Positions 26,823-35,419 of a stretch of DNA of 64,000 bases are shown here, in pieces. The translations under genes were made by a program, and so were the position numbers. The notes beneath the pieces are model-generated. The model made no database searches and was not told where the DNA came from. It saw nothing but the letters and a program-made list of their open reading frames with translations. The stretch comes from Pseudomonas iranensis (GTDB lineage: Bacteria > Pseudomonadota > Gammaproteobacteria > Pseudomonadales > Pseudomonadaceae). Numbering within the stretch: position 1 is the stretch's first letter; each line of letters begins with the position of its first letter. Location: positions 868,001 to 932,000 of the forward strand of contig NZ_CP077092.1 of NCBI RefSeq assembly GCF_014268585.2, read 5' to 3'.

Positions 26823-26870
26823 AGGGCCGATAAGTAAAAAAGCGTCGTGCGGTTTGGTGTCGCAGTCCAT

Positions 26871-27161
26871 TCACAGCGTTACGGCATGCAATCTCAAACC
26901 CAGAGCCTTCATGACTTTCATGATAGTTGCGAATTCGGGATTGCCAGTGCTACTCAGGGCTTTATAAAGACTTTCGCGGCCCAAACCTGCATCCCGCGCC
27001 ACTTGTGTCATGCCTTGAGCCCGGGCGATGTCATTGAGCGCTGCACGGATAAGGACGCCGTCGCCTTCGTCATCGTCAAAACAGGCATCTAGATATGCCG
27101 CCATGTCCTCGGGAGTTTTGAGGTACTCGGCGGCGTCAAAACGGGCGAATTCTTCGGTCAT
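26871..27161 (-). CDS. Antitoxin of a HigBA-type toxin-antitoxin pair (HTH addiction-module antidote)
   Basis: A 96-residue protein. The N-terminal 40 residues are acidic ('TPEDMAAYLDACFDDDEGDG') and the C-terminal half is an HTH: 'ALNDIARAQGMTQVARDAGLGRESLYKALS' in two blocks, then 'GNPEFATIMKVMKALGL'. This is the widespread 'putative addiction module antidote' family. It binds the cognate toxin and represses the operon. It follows the toxin gene after a three-base gap, the HigBA order. Confidence 0.88.
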   Translation of the reverse strand: MTEEFARFDAAEYLKTPEDMAAYLDACFDDDEGDGVLIRAALNDIARAQGMTQVARDAGLGRESLYKALSSTGNPEFATIMKVMKALGLRLHAVTL

Positions 27162-27164
27162 GAT

Positions 27165-27467
27165 TTACTCCTCATTTCCGATGCTATGAGCCATCTGCAC
27201 GGCGCGTTTGATATCTCTTTTTTGTGTCGATTTATCGCCCCCGATCAGCAGCAGATAAATCACTTCGCCTTTGCGTGTGAAGTACATCCTGTAACCAGGG
27301 CCGTAATGAACACGCATTTCATAAACAGTGTCACCGACGAACCCGCAATCGCCGAAGTTGCCATTTTCGGCTGTTTTAATTCTGGAGATGATTCGGCCTT
27401 TCCCTTTGATGTCTTTCAAGGAGTCGAGCCATTCGGAAAATATGCGGGATCGTTCAAAAGCGATCAT
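27165..27467 (-). CDS. RelE/HigB-family toxin
   Basis: A 100-residue basic protein with the family pattern 'WLDSLKDIKGKGRIISRI', 'GDCGFVGDTVYEMRVHYGPG', 'YRMYFTRKGEVIYLLLIGG' and 'DKSTQKRDIKRAVQMA'. HigB-like toxins are ribosome-dependent mRNA interferases. ATG 27467 matches the usual N-terminus; an in-frame upstream start at 27623 would add 52 residues without similarity to the family. An AAGGA lies 13 bases upstream, a rather distant site, which may keep expression low. Confidence 0.87.
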   Translation of the reverse strand: MIAFERSRIFSEWLDSLKDIKGKGRIISRIKTAENGNFGDCGFVGDTVYEMRVHYGPGYRMYFTRKGEVIYLLLIGGDKSTQKRDIKRAVQMAHSIGNEE

Positions 27468-27625
27468 GTTGGGATCGTATTCCTTGGGATACAAGCTGGC
27501 AAGCCGCTTTTCTGGCTGTCTGCTTGTTTTGATTAAAGGAACCGAAGTATTGGATTCAGGAGGTAGGGAGGAACAGTCGGCTGCGTCTGTAAAATATGCA
27601 GGCCAATTCGCACATAAATTCAATT

Positions 27626-28354
27626 TTAGGAAATGTCTGACGTCGTCAGGGCTTCAAGGACTTCAGACGCTGATCCAAACTCCCGATCAACCCCCGGCAA
27701 ACCAGGTCGCTTCAACACCAGCACCGGCACGCCACGCTCACGCGCCGCTTCGAGCTTCGGCTCAGTCGCGCTGCTGCCGCTGTTCTTACTGATCAGCACA
27801 TCGATCTGCCTGCGCTCGAACAGCGCTCGCTCGTCTTCCAGCAGAAACGGCCCACGGGCGCCGATCACTTCGCAGCGTGGGTTGCCGGGATAGACGTCGA
27901 GGGCGCGCAGGGTCCAGAACTGGTGGGCGGGGATTTTGTCGAGGTGTTGCAGCGGTTCACGGCCGAGGGTGAACAGCGGGCGGTTGAACGGTTCCAGCGC
28001 TGTGATCAGTTCGGCCCAGTCAGCCACCTCACGCCAGTCATCGGCCGCTTGCGGTTGCCACGCCGGGCGACGCAAGGCCCAGCAGGGGATGCAAGCGAGC
28101 TGTGCTGCGCGGGCGGCGTTGGCGCTGATTTGTGCGGCGTACGGGTGTGTAGCGTCGAGCAGCAGATCGACGCCTTCATCGGCTATGAACTGCGCCAGAC
28201 CTTCAGCGCCGCCATAGCCGCCGACCCGAACCTGGCAGCGCAAATCGCTCGGCACCCGGCCAACGCCGGCGAGGCTGTAGATATGTTGCGGGCCGAGCGT
28301 GCGGGCAATCGCCAGCGCTTCAGTCACACCGCCGAGCAGCAGGATCCGTTTCAT
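27626..28354 (-). CDS. cobK: Precorrin-6A reductase
   Basis: A 242-residue NADPH-dependent enzyme reducing precorrin-6A to dihydroprecorrin-6 in corrin synthesis. Seen are the N-terminal nucleotide region '[18 protein letters not shown]', '[18 protein letters not shown]', '[11 protein letters not shown]' and the C-terminal '[20 protein letters not shown]', all CobK/CbiJ features. The start overlaps the end of cbiD by four bases. Last gene of the minus-strand cob operon. Confidence 0.95.
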   Translation of the reverse strand: MKRILLLGGVTEALAIARTLGPQHIYSLAGVGRVPSDLRCQVRVGGYGGAEGLAQFIADEGVDLLLDATHPYAAQISANAARAAQLACIPCWALRRPAWQPQAADDWREVADWAELITALEPFNRPLFTLGREPLQHLDKIPAHQFWTLRALDVYPGNPRCEVIGARGPFLLEDERALFERRQIDVLISKNSGSSATEPKLEAARERGVPVLVLKRPGLPGVDREFGSASEVLEALTTSDIS

Positions 28355-29448
28355 GCAAAACCTCCGGCGTGGCCGACAATCCCGCCTTGACGATCAATGG
28401 CAAACACCTCGACCTGGACCTGCGCCGGCACTACGCTGCGAGCGAAATTCAGCGCATGGCGACAAACTTCATCTCCCAAAGCAATGCCCGCCGCACTGGC
28501 CATGGCCAAGGCTTGTTGGCTGGTATTGGCTTCGCGAATGCCTTGCTGCAACGCCGGCTCCGCGCCAATCGCCGCCGCCCATTCGGCCAGTTGCGGCAAA
28601 TCGATGCTCGAATGCCGCGAATGCAGATCCATATGCCCGGCGGCGAGTTTGCTGATCTTGCCGAAGCCGCCGCACAGGCTGAGTTTATCCACAGGCACTT
28701 TGCGCAGATGCTTGAGCACCGCACCGACGAAATCACCCATCTCGATCAGGGCGATTTCCGGCAGGTCATAGACCCGGCGCATGGTGTCTTCGCTGGCGTT
28801 GCCGGTGCACGCGGCGATGTGCAGATAACCGTTGGTTTTCGCTACGTCGATGCCCTGATGGATCGAGGCGATGTAGGCGGCGCAGGAAAACGGTCGGACG
28901 ATGCCGCTGGTACCGAGGATCGACAGGCCGCCAAGAATGCCCAGCCGTGGATTCATGGTTTTCAGCGCCAATTCTGCGCCGCCCTCGACATTGACCGTGA
29001 CCTCGAAGCCGCCACCGTAGCCGGTTTCGGCGGCGAGCAAGGTCAGGTGATCGCTGATCATTTTGCGTGGCACCGGATTGATCGCCGGCTCGCCGACGGC
29101 CAATACCAGGCCGGGTCGGGTCACCGTGCCGACGCCGACACCGGCGTTGAAGCGAATTCCCGGTTCGGCGCACAGTCGCACCTGTGAATAGAGCAGGGCG
29201 CCGTGGGTGACATCAGGGTCATCGCCGGCATCCTTGATCGTCCCGGCTTCGGCGCCGTCCTCGCTCAGGCGGCAGAACTCCAGGCGCATCTGCACCTGCT
29301 TGCCCTTGGGCAAAGTGATGTGCACTGCGTCGGCAGCGATGTCGGTGAGCAACAGGCGCGCGGCGGCGAGGCTGGTGGCGGTGGCGCAGCTGCCGGTGGT
29401 GAGGCCGCTGCGCAGGGGCGCGGGTTGTTCGGCGGTTTCGTCACGCAT
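28351..29448 (-). CDS. cbiD: Cobalt-precorrin-5B C1-methyltransferase CbiD
   Basis: A 365-residue enzyme with the diagnostic N-terminal '[19 protein letters not shown]', then '[20 protein letters not shown]', '[18 protein letters not shown]' and '[20 protein letters not shown]'. CbiD methylates C1 in the anaerobic pathway; in pseudomonads it occurs together with oxygen-dependent enzymes such as CobG and replaces CobF. ATG 29448 overlaps the cobL stop by eight bases. A longer frame to 29535 is cobL antisense-frame noise. Confidence 0.94.
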   Translation of the reverse strand: MRDETAEQPAPLRSGLTTGSCATATSLAAARLLLTDIAADAVHITLPKGKQVQMRLEFCRLSEDGAEAGTIKDAGDDPDVTHGALLYSQVRLCAEPGIRFNAGVGVGTVTRPGLVLAVGEPAINPVPRKMISDHLTLLAAETGYGGGFEVTVNVEGGAELALKTMNPRLGILGGLSILGTSGIVRPFSCAAYIASIHQGIDVAKTNGYLHIAACTGNASEDTMRRVYDLPEIALIEMGDFVGAVLKHLRKVPVDKLSLCGGFGKISKLAAGHMDLHSRHSSIDLPQLAEWAAAIGAEPALQQGIREANTSQQALAMASAAGIALGDEVCRHALNFARSVVPAQVQVEVFAIDRQGGIVGHAGGFA

Positions 29449-30652
29449 CGAGGGCTTTGACCAGTTCCAGCAGGGTGATCGGCAATGCCTGACGCCACGT
29501 GTCGAACTCGCCGAGCGGTTGCGCCTGGGCGACATGAATGCGCGTCAGTTCGCCGCCGTATTGTTCGCGCCAATGCATCAGGGTGACTTCGCTTTGCAGG
29601 GTCACGGCGTTGGCCACCAGACGGCCGCCGGGCTTGAGCTGATCCCAGGAGGTTTCGAATACACCCTCGCGGGTGACGCCGCCGCCGATGAAAACAGCGT
29701 CGGGCCGTTCGAGGTTATCCAGTGCTTGCGGCGCCTTGCCGCGAATCAGTTGCAGGCCGGGCACGCCCAGCGCATCGCGGTTGTGTTCGATCAGTTGCTG
29801 ACGACCCTCGTCGGCCTCTATCGCGATGGCGCGGCAACTCGGATGGGTGCGCATCCACTCGATGCCGATCGAGCCGCTGCCGGCGCCGACATCCCAGAGC
29901 AGTTCACCGGGCTTCGGCGCAAGGCGGGCGAGGGTGATGGCGCGCACGTCGCGCTTGGTCAACTGGCCGTCGTGACGGAACGCCGAATCGGGCAAACCGG
30001 CGAGGCGTGACAGGCCGGCAACACCGGGGTCGGCCAGACACTCGACAGCGATTACATTGAGATCGGCAACGGGAGCGTCGTGCCATTCACTGGCGCGGCC
30101 GTCGATACGTCGCTCGGCGTCGCCGCCCAAGTGCTCTAGAACACTCATGCGACTGGCGCCGAAACCACGCTCGCGCAGCAATTGCGCAACGGCCGCCGGG
30201 CTGGTGCCGTCATTGCTCAGCAGCAACAGACGCACACCGCTGAACACATGCACATTGAGCGCCGCCAGCGGACGCGCCACCAGCGACACAACCGTCACCT
30301 CTTGCAACGGCCAGCCCAGGCGCGCCGCCGCCAATGCGCAGGACGAAGGCGCGGGAATGATCGCCATCTCGGCGCTCGGCACATGACGCGCCAAGCTGGC
30401 ACCGACGCCGTAGAACATCGGATCACCGCTGGCCAGCACGCAGACCGGCTCGCCACGCGACGCCAGCAGCGGCGTCAGGGAAAACGGACTCGGCCACAAT
30501 TGCCGCTCGCCGCCAATGCACGGCGGCAGCAGATCCAGCTGACGCTGGCCGCCGACGATCCGCGAAGCGCCCAGCAGAGCACGCCGGGCGTTCTTGCCCA
30601 GGCCCTTGAAGCCGTCTTCACCGATTCCCACGATCGTCAGCCAGGGTGACAT
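29441..30652 (-). CDS. cobL: Precorrin-6Y C5,15-methyltransferase (decarboxylating)
   Basis: A 403-residue two-domain enzyme. The N-terminal CbiE-like methyltransferase domain begins '[20 protein letters not shown]' and contains '[20 protein letters not shown]'; the C-terminal CbiT-like domain has the SAM motif '[18 protein letters not shown]'. It methylates C5 and C15 and removes the C12 acetate carboxyl. It is the first gene of the minus-strand operon and diverges from cobG with a 132-base gap, too short for a full cobalamin riboswitch on both sides. Confidence 0.95.
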   Translation of the reverse strand: MSPWLTIVGIGEDGFKGLGKNARRALLGASRIVGGQRQLDLLPPCIGGERQLWPSPFSLTPLLASRGEPVCVLASGDPMFYGVGASLARHVPSAEMAIIPAPSSCALAAARLGWPLQEVTVVSLVARPLAALNVHVFSGVRLLLLSNDGTSPAAVAQLLRERGFGASRMSVLEHLGGDAERRIDGRASEWHDAPVADLNVIAVECLADPGVAGLSRLAGLPDSAFRHDGQLTKRDVRAITLARLAPKPGELLWDVGAGSGSIGIEWMRTHPSCRAIAIEADEGRQQLIEHNRDALGVPGLQLIRGKAPQALDNLERPDAVFIGGGVTREGVFETSWDQLKPGGRLVANAVTLQSEVTLMHWREQYGGELTRIHVAQAQPLGEFDTWRQALPITLLELVKALDA

Positions 30653-30784
30653 CTATATTCCTCAAAACGTGGCGTTCCGACGGGCAGACTTTTCATGCCG
30701 CCGGACAAAGCAGGCATAATACCGCGCCTTCGCCCGCGAAGCGCCTCTGCCACGCAACCGGTCAGCCCCTTGAACGAACGCCCG

Positions 30785-32083
30785 ATGTCCACCGCCTTAC
30801 GCCCCTCGGCCTGCCCGGGGTTGCTGCGTATCGTCCAGGCACTGGACGGCGGTATCTGCCGGATCAAGCTTGATGGTGGTTCGATCAGCGCGGATCAGGC
30901 CGATGCGGTGGCCGCTGCCGCCGAAGCGTTTGCGAGCGGTGCGATCGAAGCGACCAATCGCGGCAACCTGCAGATTCGCGGCATCGGTGCGCAATCGGCG
31001 GCGCTGATCGAGCGCTTGCTGGCCGCTGGCCTTGGGCCGAAGAACGCTGCCGGCGACGATGTGCGCAATCTGATGCTCAGCCCGGCCGCCGGTATCGATC
31101 GGCAGATGCTGATCGACACGCGCCCGCTCGCAGGGCAAATCCTCGACACCTTGCAAAGCCATCCGCGCTTCCATGAGTTGAGCGCCAAGTTCGCCGTGCA
31201 GCTCGACGGCGGCGAAGCGCTGGCGATGCTCGAACATCCGCATGATCTGTGGTTGTCGGCATTCGAGCGTGACGGCGAACTCCTCTGGGCATTCGGTCTG
31301 GCCGGTTGCCCGACCGATCGCCCTCTCGGCGCTGTGACTCAGGACAACGCTCACGCGCTGGTGGTCGCCGTGCTGGAACTGTTCCTCGACCTGGCCCAAC
31401 CTGAGCAAACACGGATGCGCCATCTGCTCGACGAGGTGCCCAGGCTCGCGCTTCTTGAATCGTTGCGCGAGCGCGTATCGCTCAAAGCGATCAGCAACTG
31501 GCAGCGCCCGACGTCGGCAGACGCGCTGCACATCGGCGCTCATCAGCAAAACACGCAAGGTCGTTGCTACGTCGGCGCGGTGCCGCCACTGGGCCGACTT
31601 GATCCGGCGATGCTGCGTGGCGCGGCGCAACTGGCCCGACAGTCTGGCGATGGCAGTCTGCGCTTCACGCCGTGGCAGAGCCTGCTGTTGCCGAACGTGC
31701 AAGCGACGGATACCGACAACGTGCTTGAGCAGTTGCGGGCGTTGGGTCTGTTGACGACCGAGGCCGAACCACTGGCTCGCCTGATTGCCTGCACCGGCGC
31801 CGATGGCTGCGGCAAAGGCCTTGCCGACACCAAACAGGATGCCCGGCAACTGGCACCTTTGCTGCCCGCAGGGCTCAGCGTGCACCTGTCGGGTTGCTCG
31901 CGCTCCTGCGCCGCCGCCCACTGCGCGCCAGCGACGCTGCTGGCCGTTGCCCCCGGTCATTACGACCTCTATTTTCGCGATGCAGCACAGCCCGGATTCG
32001 GCACGCTGCACGCCTGCAACCTTACTATTGAAGCGGCCGCGACCCTGCTCGACGCCCGCTCCCGGAGCCCCCTTGATGCTTGA
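30785..32083 (+). CDS. cobG: Precorrin-3B synthase
   Basis: A 432-residue sulfite/nitrite-reductase-like monooxygenase that uses O2 to make precorrin-3B, marking an oxygen-dependent pathway. Two half-domains are visible ('EATNRGNLQIRGIG' and 'RFTPWQSLLLPNV') and the 4Fe-4S cysteines lie in 'IACTGADGCGKGLADT' and 'LSGCSRSCAAAHCAP'. ATG 30785 removes 30 residues of non-family sequence present in the longest frame. It overlaps cobH by eight bases. Confidence 0.94.
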   Translation: MSTALRPSACPGLLRIVQALDGGICRIKLDGGSISADQADAVAAAAEAFASGAIEATNRGNLQIRGIGAQSAALIERLLAAGLGPKNAAGDDVRNLMLSPAAGIDRQMLIDTRPLAGQILDTLQSHPRFHELSAKFAVQLDGGEALAMLEHPHDLWLSAFERDGELLWAFGLAGCPTDRPLGAVTQDNAHALVVAVLELFLDLAQPEQTRMRHLLDEVPRLALLESLRERVSLKAISNWQRPTSADALHIGAHQQNTQGRCYVGAVPPLGRLDPAMLRGAAQLARQSGDGSLRFTPWQSLLLPNVQATDTDNVLEQLRALGLLTTEAEPLARLIACTGADGCGKGLADTKQDARQLAPLLPAGLSVHLSGCSRSCAAAHCAPATLLAVAPGHYDLYFRDAAQPGFGTLHACNLTIEAAATLLDARSRSPLDA

Positions 32084-32702
32084 TTACATCCGCGACGGTC
32101 AGGAGATCTATCGCAACTCCTTCGCGATCATTCGCCGCGAGGCCAATCTGGCGCGCATTCCCGCCGATCTGGAAAAACTTGCGGTGCGGGTGATCCACGC
32201 CTGCGGCATGGTCGAGGCCGTCGACGGTCTGCAATTTTCCAAGGGCGCGGGCAAGGCCGGGCGCGATGCACTGGCGGCCGGTGCGCCGATTCTCTGCGAC
32301 GCGCGGATGGTTTCCGAAGGCGTGACCCGCGCGCGCCTGCCGGCCAATAACCAAGTGATCTGCACTTTGCGCGACGACAGCGTGCCGGAGCTCGCCCGTG
32401 AGCTGGGCAACACCCGCTCGGCCGCCGCGCTGGAGCTGTGGCGCCCGCACCTCGAAGGCAGTGTGGTGGTGATCGGCAACGCACCGACCGCGCTGTTCTA
32501 CTTGCTGGAAATGCTCGACGCCGGCGCGCCAAAACCGGCACTGATCCTCGGCTTCCCGGTCGGCTTCGTCGGCGCTGCCGAATCGAAAGCGGCGCTGGCG
32601 GCCGACAGTCGCGGCGTGCCGTTCGTGATCATGCAAGGCCGCTTGGGCGGCAGCGCCATGGCCGCCGCCGCCGTCAATGCCCTCGCCACGGAGATCGAAT
32701 GA
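32076..32702 (+). CDS. cobH: Precorrin-8X methylmutase
   Basis: A 208-residue enzyme shifting a methyl group from C11 to C12 to form hydrogenobyrinate. Conserved blocks: '[17 protein letters not shown]', '[12 protein letters not shown]' containing the active-site His, '[15 protein letters not shown]' and '[16 protein letters not shown]'. The start lies inside the end of cobG and the stop overlaps the cobI start (ATGA), typical of coupled translation. Confidence 0.96.
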   Translation: MLDYIRDGQEIYRNSFAIIRREANLARIPADLEKLAVRVIHACGMVEAVDGLQFSKGAGKAGRDALAAGAPILCDARMVSEGVTRARLPANNQVICTLRDDSVPELARELGNTRSAAALELWRPHLEGSVVVIGNAPTALFYLLEMLDAGAPKPALILGFPVGFVGAAESKAALAADSRGVPFVIMQGRLGGSAMAAAAVNALATEIE

Positions 32703-33433
32703 TGCAGGCCAAAGGACGTCTGATCGGCCTCGGTGTCGGCCCCGGTGATCCGGAACTGATCACCGTCAAAGCCTTGCGCCTGCTGCGCGAATCGCCGGTG
32801 GTCGCGTATTTCGTGGCCAAGGGCAAGAAGGGCAATGCGTTCGGCATCATCGAGGCGCATCTGGTCGAGGCGCAGAATCTGCTGCCGCTGGTCTATCCGG
32901 TGACCACCGAGGCGTTGCCGGCGCCGCTGTCCTATGAACAGGTCATCAGCGATTTCTACGACGAAGCCGCTGTGGCGGTCGCCGAACATCTGGATGCCGG
33001 CCGCGATGTGGCGGTGATCTGCGAAGGCGATCCGTTTTTCTATGGCTCCTACATGTACCTGCACGACCGCCTCGCCAGCCGTTATGAGGCCGAAGTCGTG
33101 CCGGGCGTGTGCTCGATGCTCGGCGGCGCTTCGGTGCTCGGCGCGCCGCTGGTGTATCGCAATCAGAGCCTGTCGGTGCTTTCCGGCGTGCTGCCCCAGG
33201 AAGAATTGAAGCGGCGTCTGGCCGATGCCGATGCGGCGGTGATCATGAAACTGGGGCGCAACTTTCCCAAGGTGCGTCAGGTGCTGGAAGAACTCGGCCT
33301 GGCAGAGCGTGCGTTGTATGTCGAGCGCGCGACCATGGCCAATCAGAAGATCGTGCCGATGGATCAGGTCGAGCCGATGTCCTCGCCGTACTTCTCGCTG
33401 ATCATCGTCCCGGGCGAACGGTGGCAAGGTTGA
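32699..33433 (+). CDS. cobI: Precorrin-2 C20-methyltransferase
   Basis: A 244-residue SAM-dependent tetrapyrrole methyltransferase. '[20 protein letters not shown]' and '[20 protein letters not shown]' are family signatures, with '[19 protein letters not shown]' and 'NQKIVPMDQ' further on. It methylates C20 of precorrin-2. ATG ATG occurs at 32699/32702; either may be used. The stop overlaps the cobJ start by one base (TGATG). Confidence 0.95.
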   Translation: MMQAKGRLIGLGVGPGDPELITVKALRLLRESPVVAYFVAKGKKGNAFGIIEAHLVEAQNLLPLVYPVTTEALPAPLSYEQVISDFYDEAAVAVAEHLDAGRDVAVICEGDPFFYGSYMYLHDRLASRYEAEVVPGVCSMLGGASVLGAPLVYRNQSLSVLSGVLPQEELKRRLADADAAVIMKLGRNFPKVRQVLEELGLAERALYVERATMANQKIVPMDQVEPMSSPYFSLIIVPGERWQG

Positions 33434-35133
33434 TGAGCCAAGCGACTCCCGCCATCGTCATTCTCGGCCAGGGCAGCCTCGCAACGGCGCGGCGCATTCA
33501 GCAGGTCTATCCGGCGGCGCAGATCCACGGCCTCGCCGGACGGGTTGAAGGCGCCGACAGCCGCTATGAGGAATTCGGCGCGACCCTGCGCGCGTTGTAT
33601 CAACAGGACACGCCGATCATTGCCCTGTGTGCAGCCGGCATTGTCATTCGCACGCTGGCGCCGCTGTTGCTGGAGAAAGGCGCCGAACCCGCCGTGCTGG
33701 CGGTGGCCGAAGACGGCAGCGCGGTGGTGCCGTTGCTCGGTGGCCTCGGCGGGGTCAACGTCATGGCCCGGGAGATTGCGGCGGCGCTGCAAGTGGCGCC
33801 GGCGATCACCACCAGCGGCGAATTGCGCTTTGGCACCTGCCTGCTCAATCCGCCGAGCGGCTATGCACTGGCGGATCTGGAATCGGGCAAACGCTTCGTT
33901 TCCGATCTCCTCGCCGGGCACAGCGTGCGCATCGAAGGCGCGGCGCCATGGCTGGATCAGGCGCAGTTGCCGCAGGATCCGCAGGCGCAGCGTTCGATTC
34001 ATGTGAGCAGTGCGCAGCGAGAAGTGCGCGCTGATGAGTTGCTGATTTATCCGCGCAGTGTGGCGGTGGCGGTCAGTACCGAAGTGGCCGACCTGCCGGA
34101 CGCCGTTCGCGCGGCGTTGCAGCAGGCGAATGTTGCCGTGCAAGCGTTGGCTTGTCTGATGGCAGCCGACTCTGAAATGGCCTCTGCGAATCTGCGCGAG
34201 GCCGCACTTGAATTAGGCGTGCCGCTGCGCTTCGTCGCAGCGCAAAGCGATCTTCAGGCGCTTGCTCGCGTCGCATTGCCTGAGGCGAACGTGATCAGCG
34301 CTGAAAAACTTGCGGTGGCGATTGCCGAGCAACCGCTGGATATTGAAAACATCGGCCGTCCACGCGGTCGTCTCGCGGTCATCGGCCTAGGCCCCGGCGC
34401 CGCCGAACTGATGGTACCTGCGGTGAAAGCCGAACTGGCCCGCGCCACCGATGTACTGGGCTACGAAACCTACGTGCGCATGGCCGGCCCGTTCCGCGAT
34501 GATCAGGTGCAGCACTGCACCGACAATCGCGAAGAAATGCAGCGTGCCCGCCATGCCTTCAGGCTCGCCGCCGAAGGCCGCTCGGTGATCGTGGTTTCCT
34601 CGGGCGACCCGGGGGTATTCGCCATGGCCGCTGCGGTGCTCGAAGCCCTGCACGAATCGGACGATCCGGCATGGCACAGCGTCGATCTGGAAATCCTCCC
34701 GGGCGTTTCCGCCTCGCTGGCCACTGCGGCTCAGGCCGGTGCGCCGCTGGGCCACGACTTCTGCGTGATGTCGCTGTCGGACAACCTCAAGCCGTGGTCG
34801 ATCATCGAAAAGCGTCTGGATCTGGCCGCCGAAGCGGATCTGGCCCTGGCGTTCTATAACCCGATTTCCCGTGCGCGCCCGTGGCAGTTGGGCCGGGCGC
34901 TGGAGATCGTTGCGCAGCACCGCTCGCCTGAAACACCGGTGGTGCTCGGTCGAGACATTGGCCGGCCGGGGCAGACGCTGCGGACCACGACCCTGAGCGC
35001 ATTGACACCGGAACAGGTGGACATGCGCACCATGGTGTTGATCGGCTCTTCGGCCACCTGCACCTTCGCCCGTGCCGGGGGCGGTGAATGGGTATACACG
35101 CCGCGTTGGTATGGTGAGAAACCGCTTTCCTGA
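33433..35133 (+). CDS. cobJ: CbiG-like / precorrin-3B C17-methyltransferase fusion
   Basis: A 566-residue protein, about twice the length of stand-alone CobJ. Residues about 1-300 resemble CbiG: 'GLAGRVEGADSRYEEFG', 'IIALCAAGIVIRTLAPLL', 'VPLLGGLGGVNVMAREIA' and a C-terminal CbiG part around 'DLPDAVRAALQQANV'. Residues about 320-566 are the CobJ methyltransferase: 'LAVIGLGPGAAELMVPA', 'DVLGYETYVRMAG', 'SSGDPGVFAMAAAVLEAL', 'LPGVSASLATAAQAGAPLGH'. CobJ methylates C17 and contracts the ring. The fusion is common in Pseudomonas; whether the CbiG part is active in an oxygen-dependent pathway is unclear. Last gene of the plus-strand operon, followed by a strong terminator. Confidence 0.92.
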   Translation: MSQATPAIVILGQGSLATARRIQQVYPAAQIHGLAGRVEGADSRYEEFGATLRALYQQDTPIIALCAAGIVIRTLAPLLLEKGAEPAVLAVAEDGSAVVPLLGGLGGVNVMAREIAAALQVAPAITTSGELRFGTCLLNPPSGYALADLESGKRFVSDLLAGHSVRIEGAAPWLDQAQLPQDPQAQRSIHVSSAQREVRADELLIYPRSVAVAVSTEVADLPDAVRAALQQANVAVQALACLMAADSEMASANLREAALELGVPLRFVAAQSDLQALARVALPEANVISAEKLAVAIAEQPLDIENIGRPRGRLAVIGLGPGAAELMVPAVKAELARATDVLGYETYVRMAGPFRDDQVQHCTDNREEMQRARHAFRLAAEGRSVIVVSSGDPGVFAMAAAVLEALHESDDPAWHSVDLEILPGVSASLATAAQAGAPLGHDFCVMSLSDNLKPWSIIEKRLDLAAEADLALAFYNPISRARPWQLGRALEIVAQHRSPETPVVLGRDIGRPGQTLRTTTLSALTPEQVDMRTMVLIGSSATCTFARAGGGEWVYTPRWYGEKPLS

Positions 35134-35218
35134 CAGGAGCGCCAGGCAAGTTGTAAGCAAGTTAACGTGATGGAATATCCGGTCGAATTTTTGTTTCAAC
35201 GGTTTAATTAATATCGGT

Positions 35219-35255
35219 GCCGCGATCCCGTCCGGGACGCGGCTTCTGCGTTTTT
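35219..35255 (+). terminator. Rho-independent terminator after cobJ
   Basis: GCCGCG-A-TCCCG pairs with CGGGA-CGCGGC around a TC loop, followed after TTCTGCG by TTTTT. It ends the cobGHIJ operon and isolates the toxin gene downstream. Confidence 0.85.
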
Positions 35256-35419
35256 CCGGTAAGCCTGCCGGCGCTGATGAGTTGCAGGATCATACATAGA
35301 ATCAGAGCAGTTGTTTTAACATATTTCCCGTGTAATCAAATGCGGTGTTTACTGTTTGAAGTGTCATCTTAGGCGCAATAACTTCGCCCGGATTAAGTTT
35401 TTAATCAAGGGCTAAGTTT

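Noticed and set aside
30653..30784. A cobalamin riboswitch between cobL and cobG
   Set aside because: The divergent gap is only 132 bases, shorter than a complete adenosylcobalamin riboswitch, and I see no conserved B12-box sequence.
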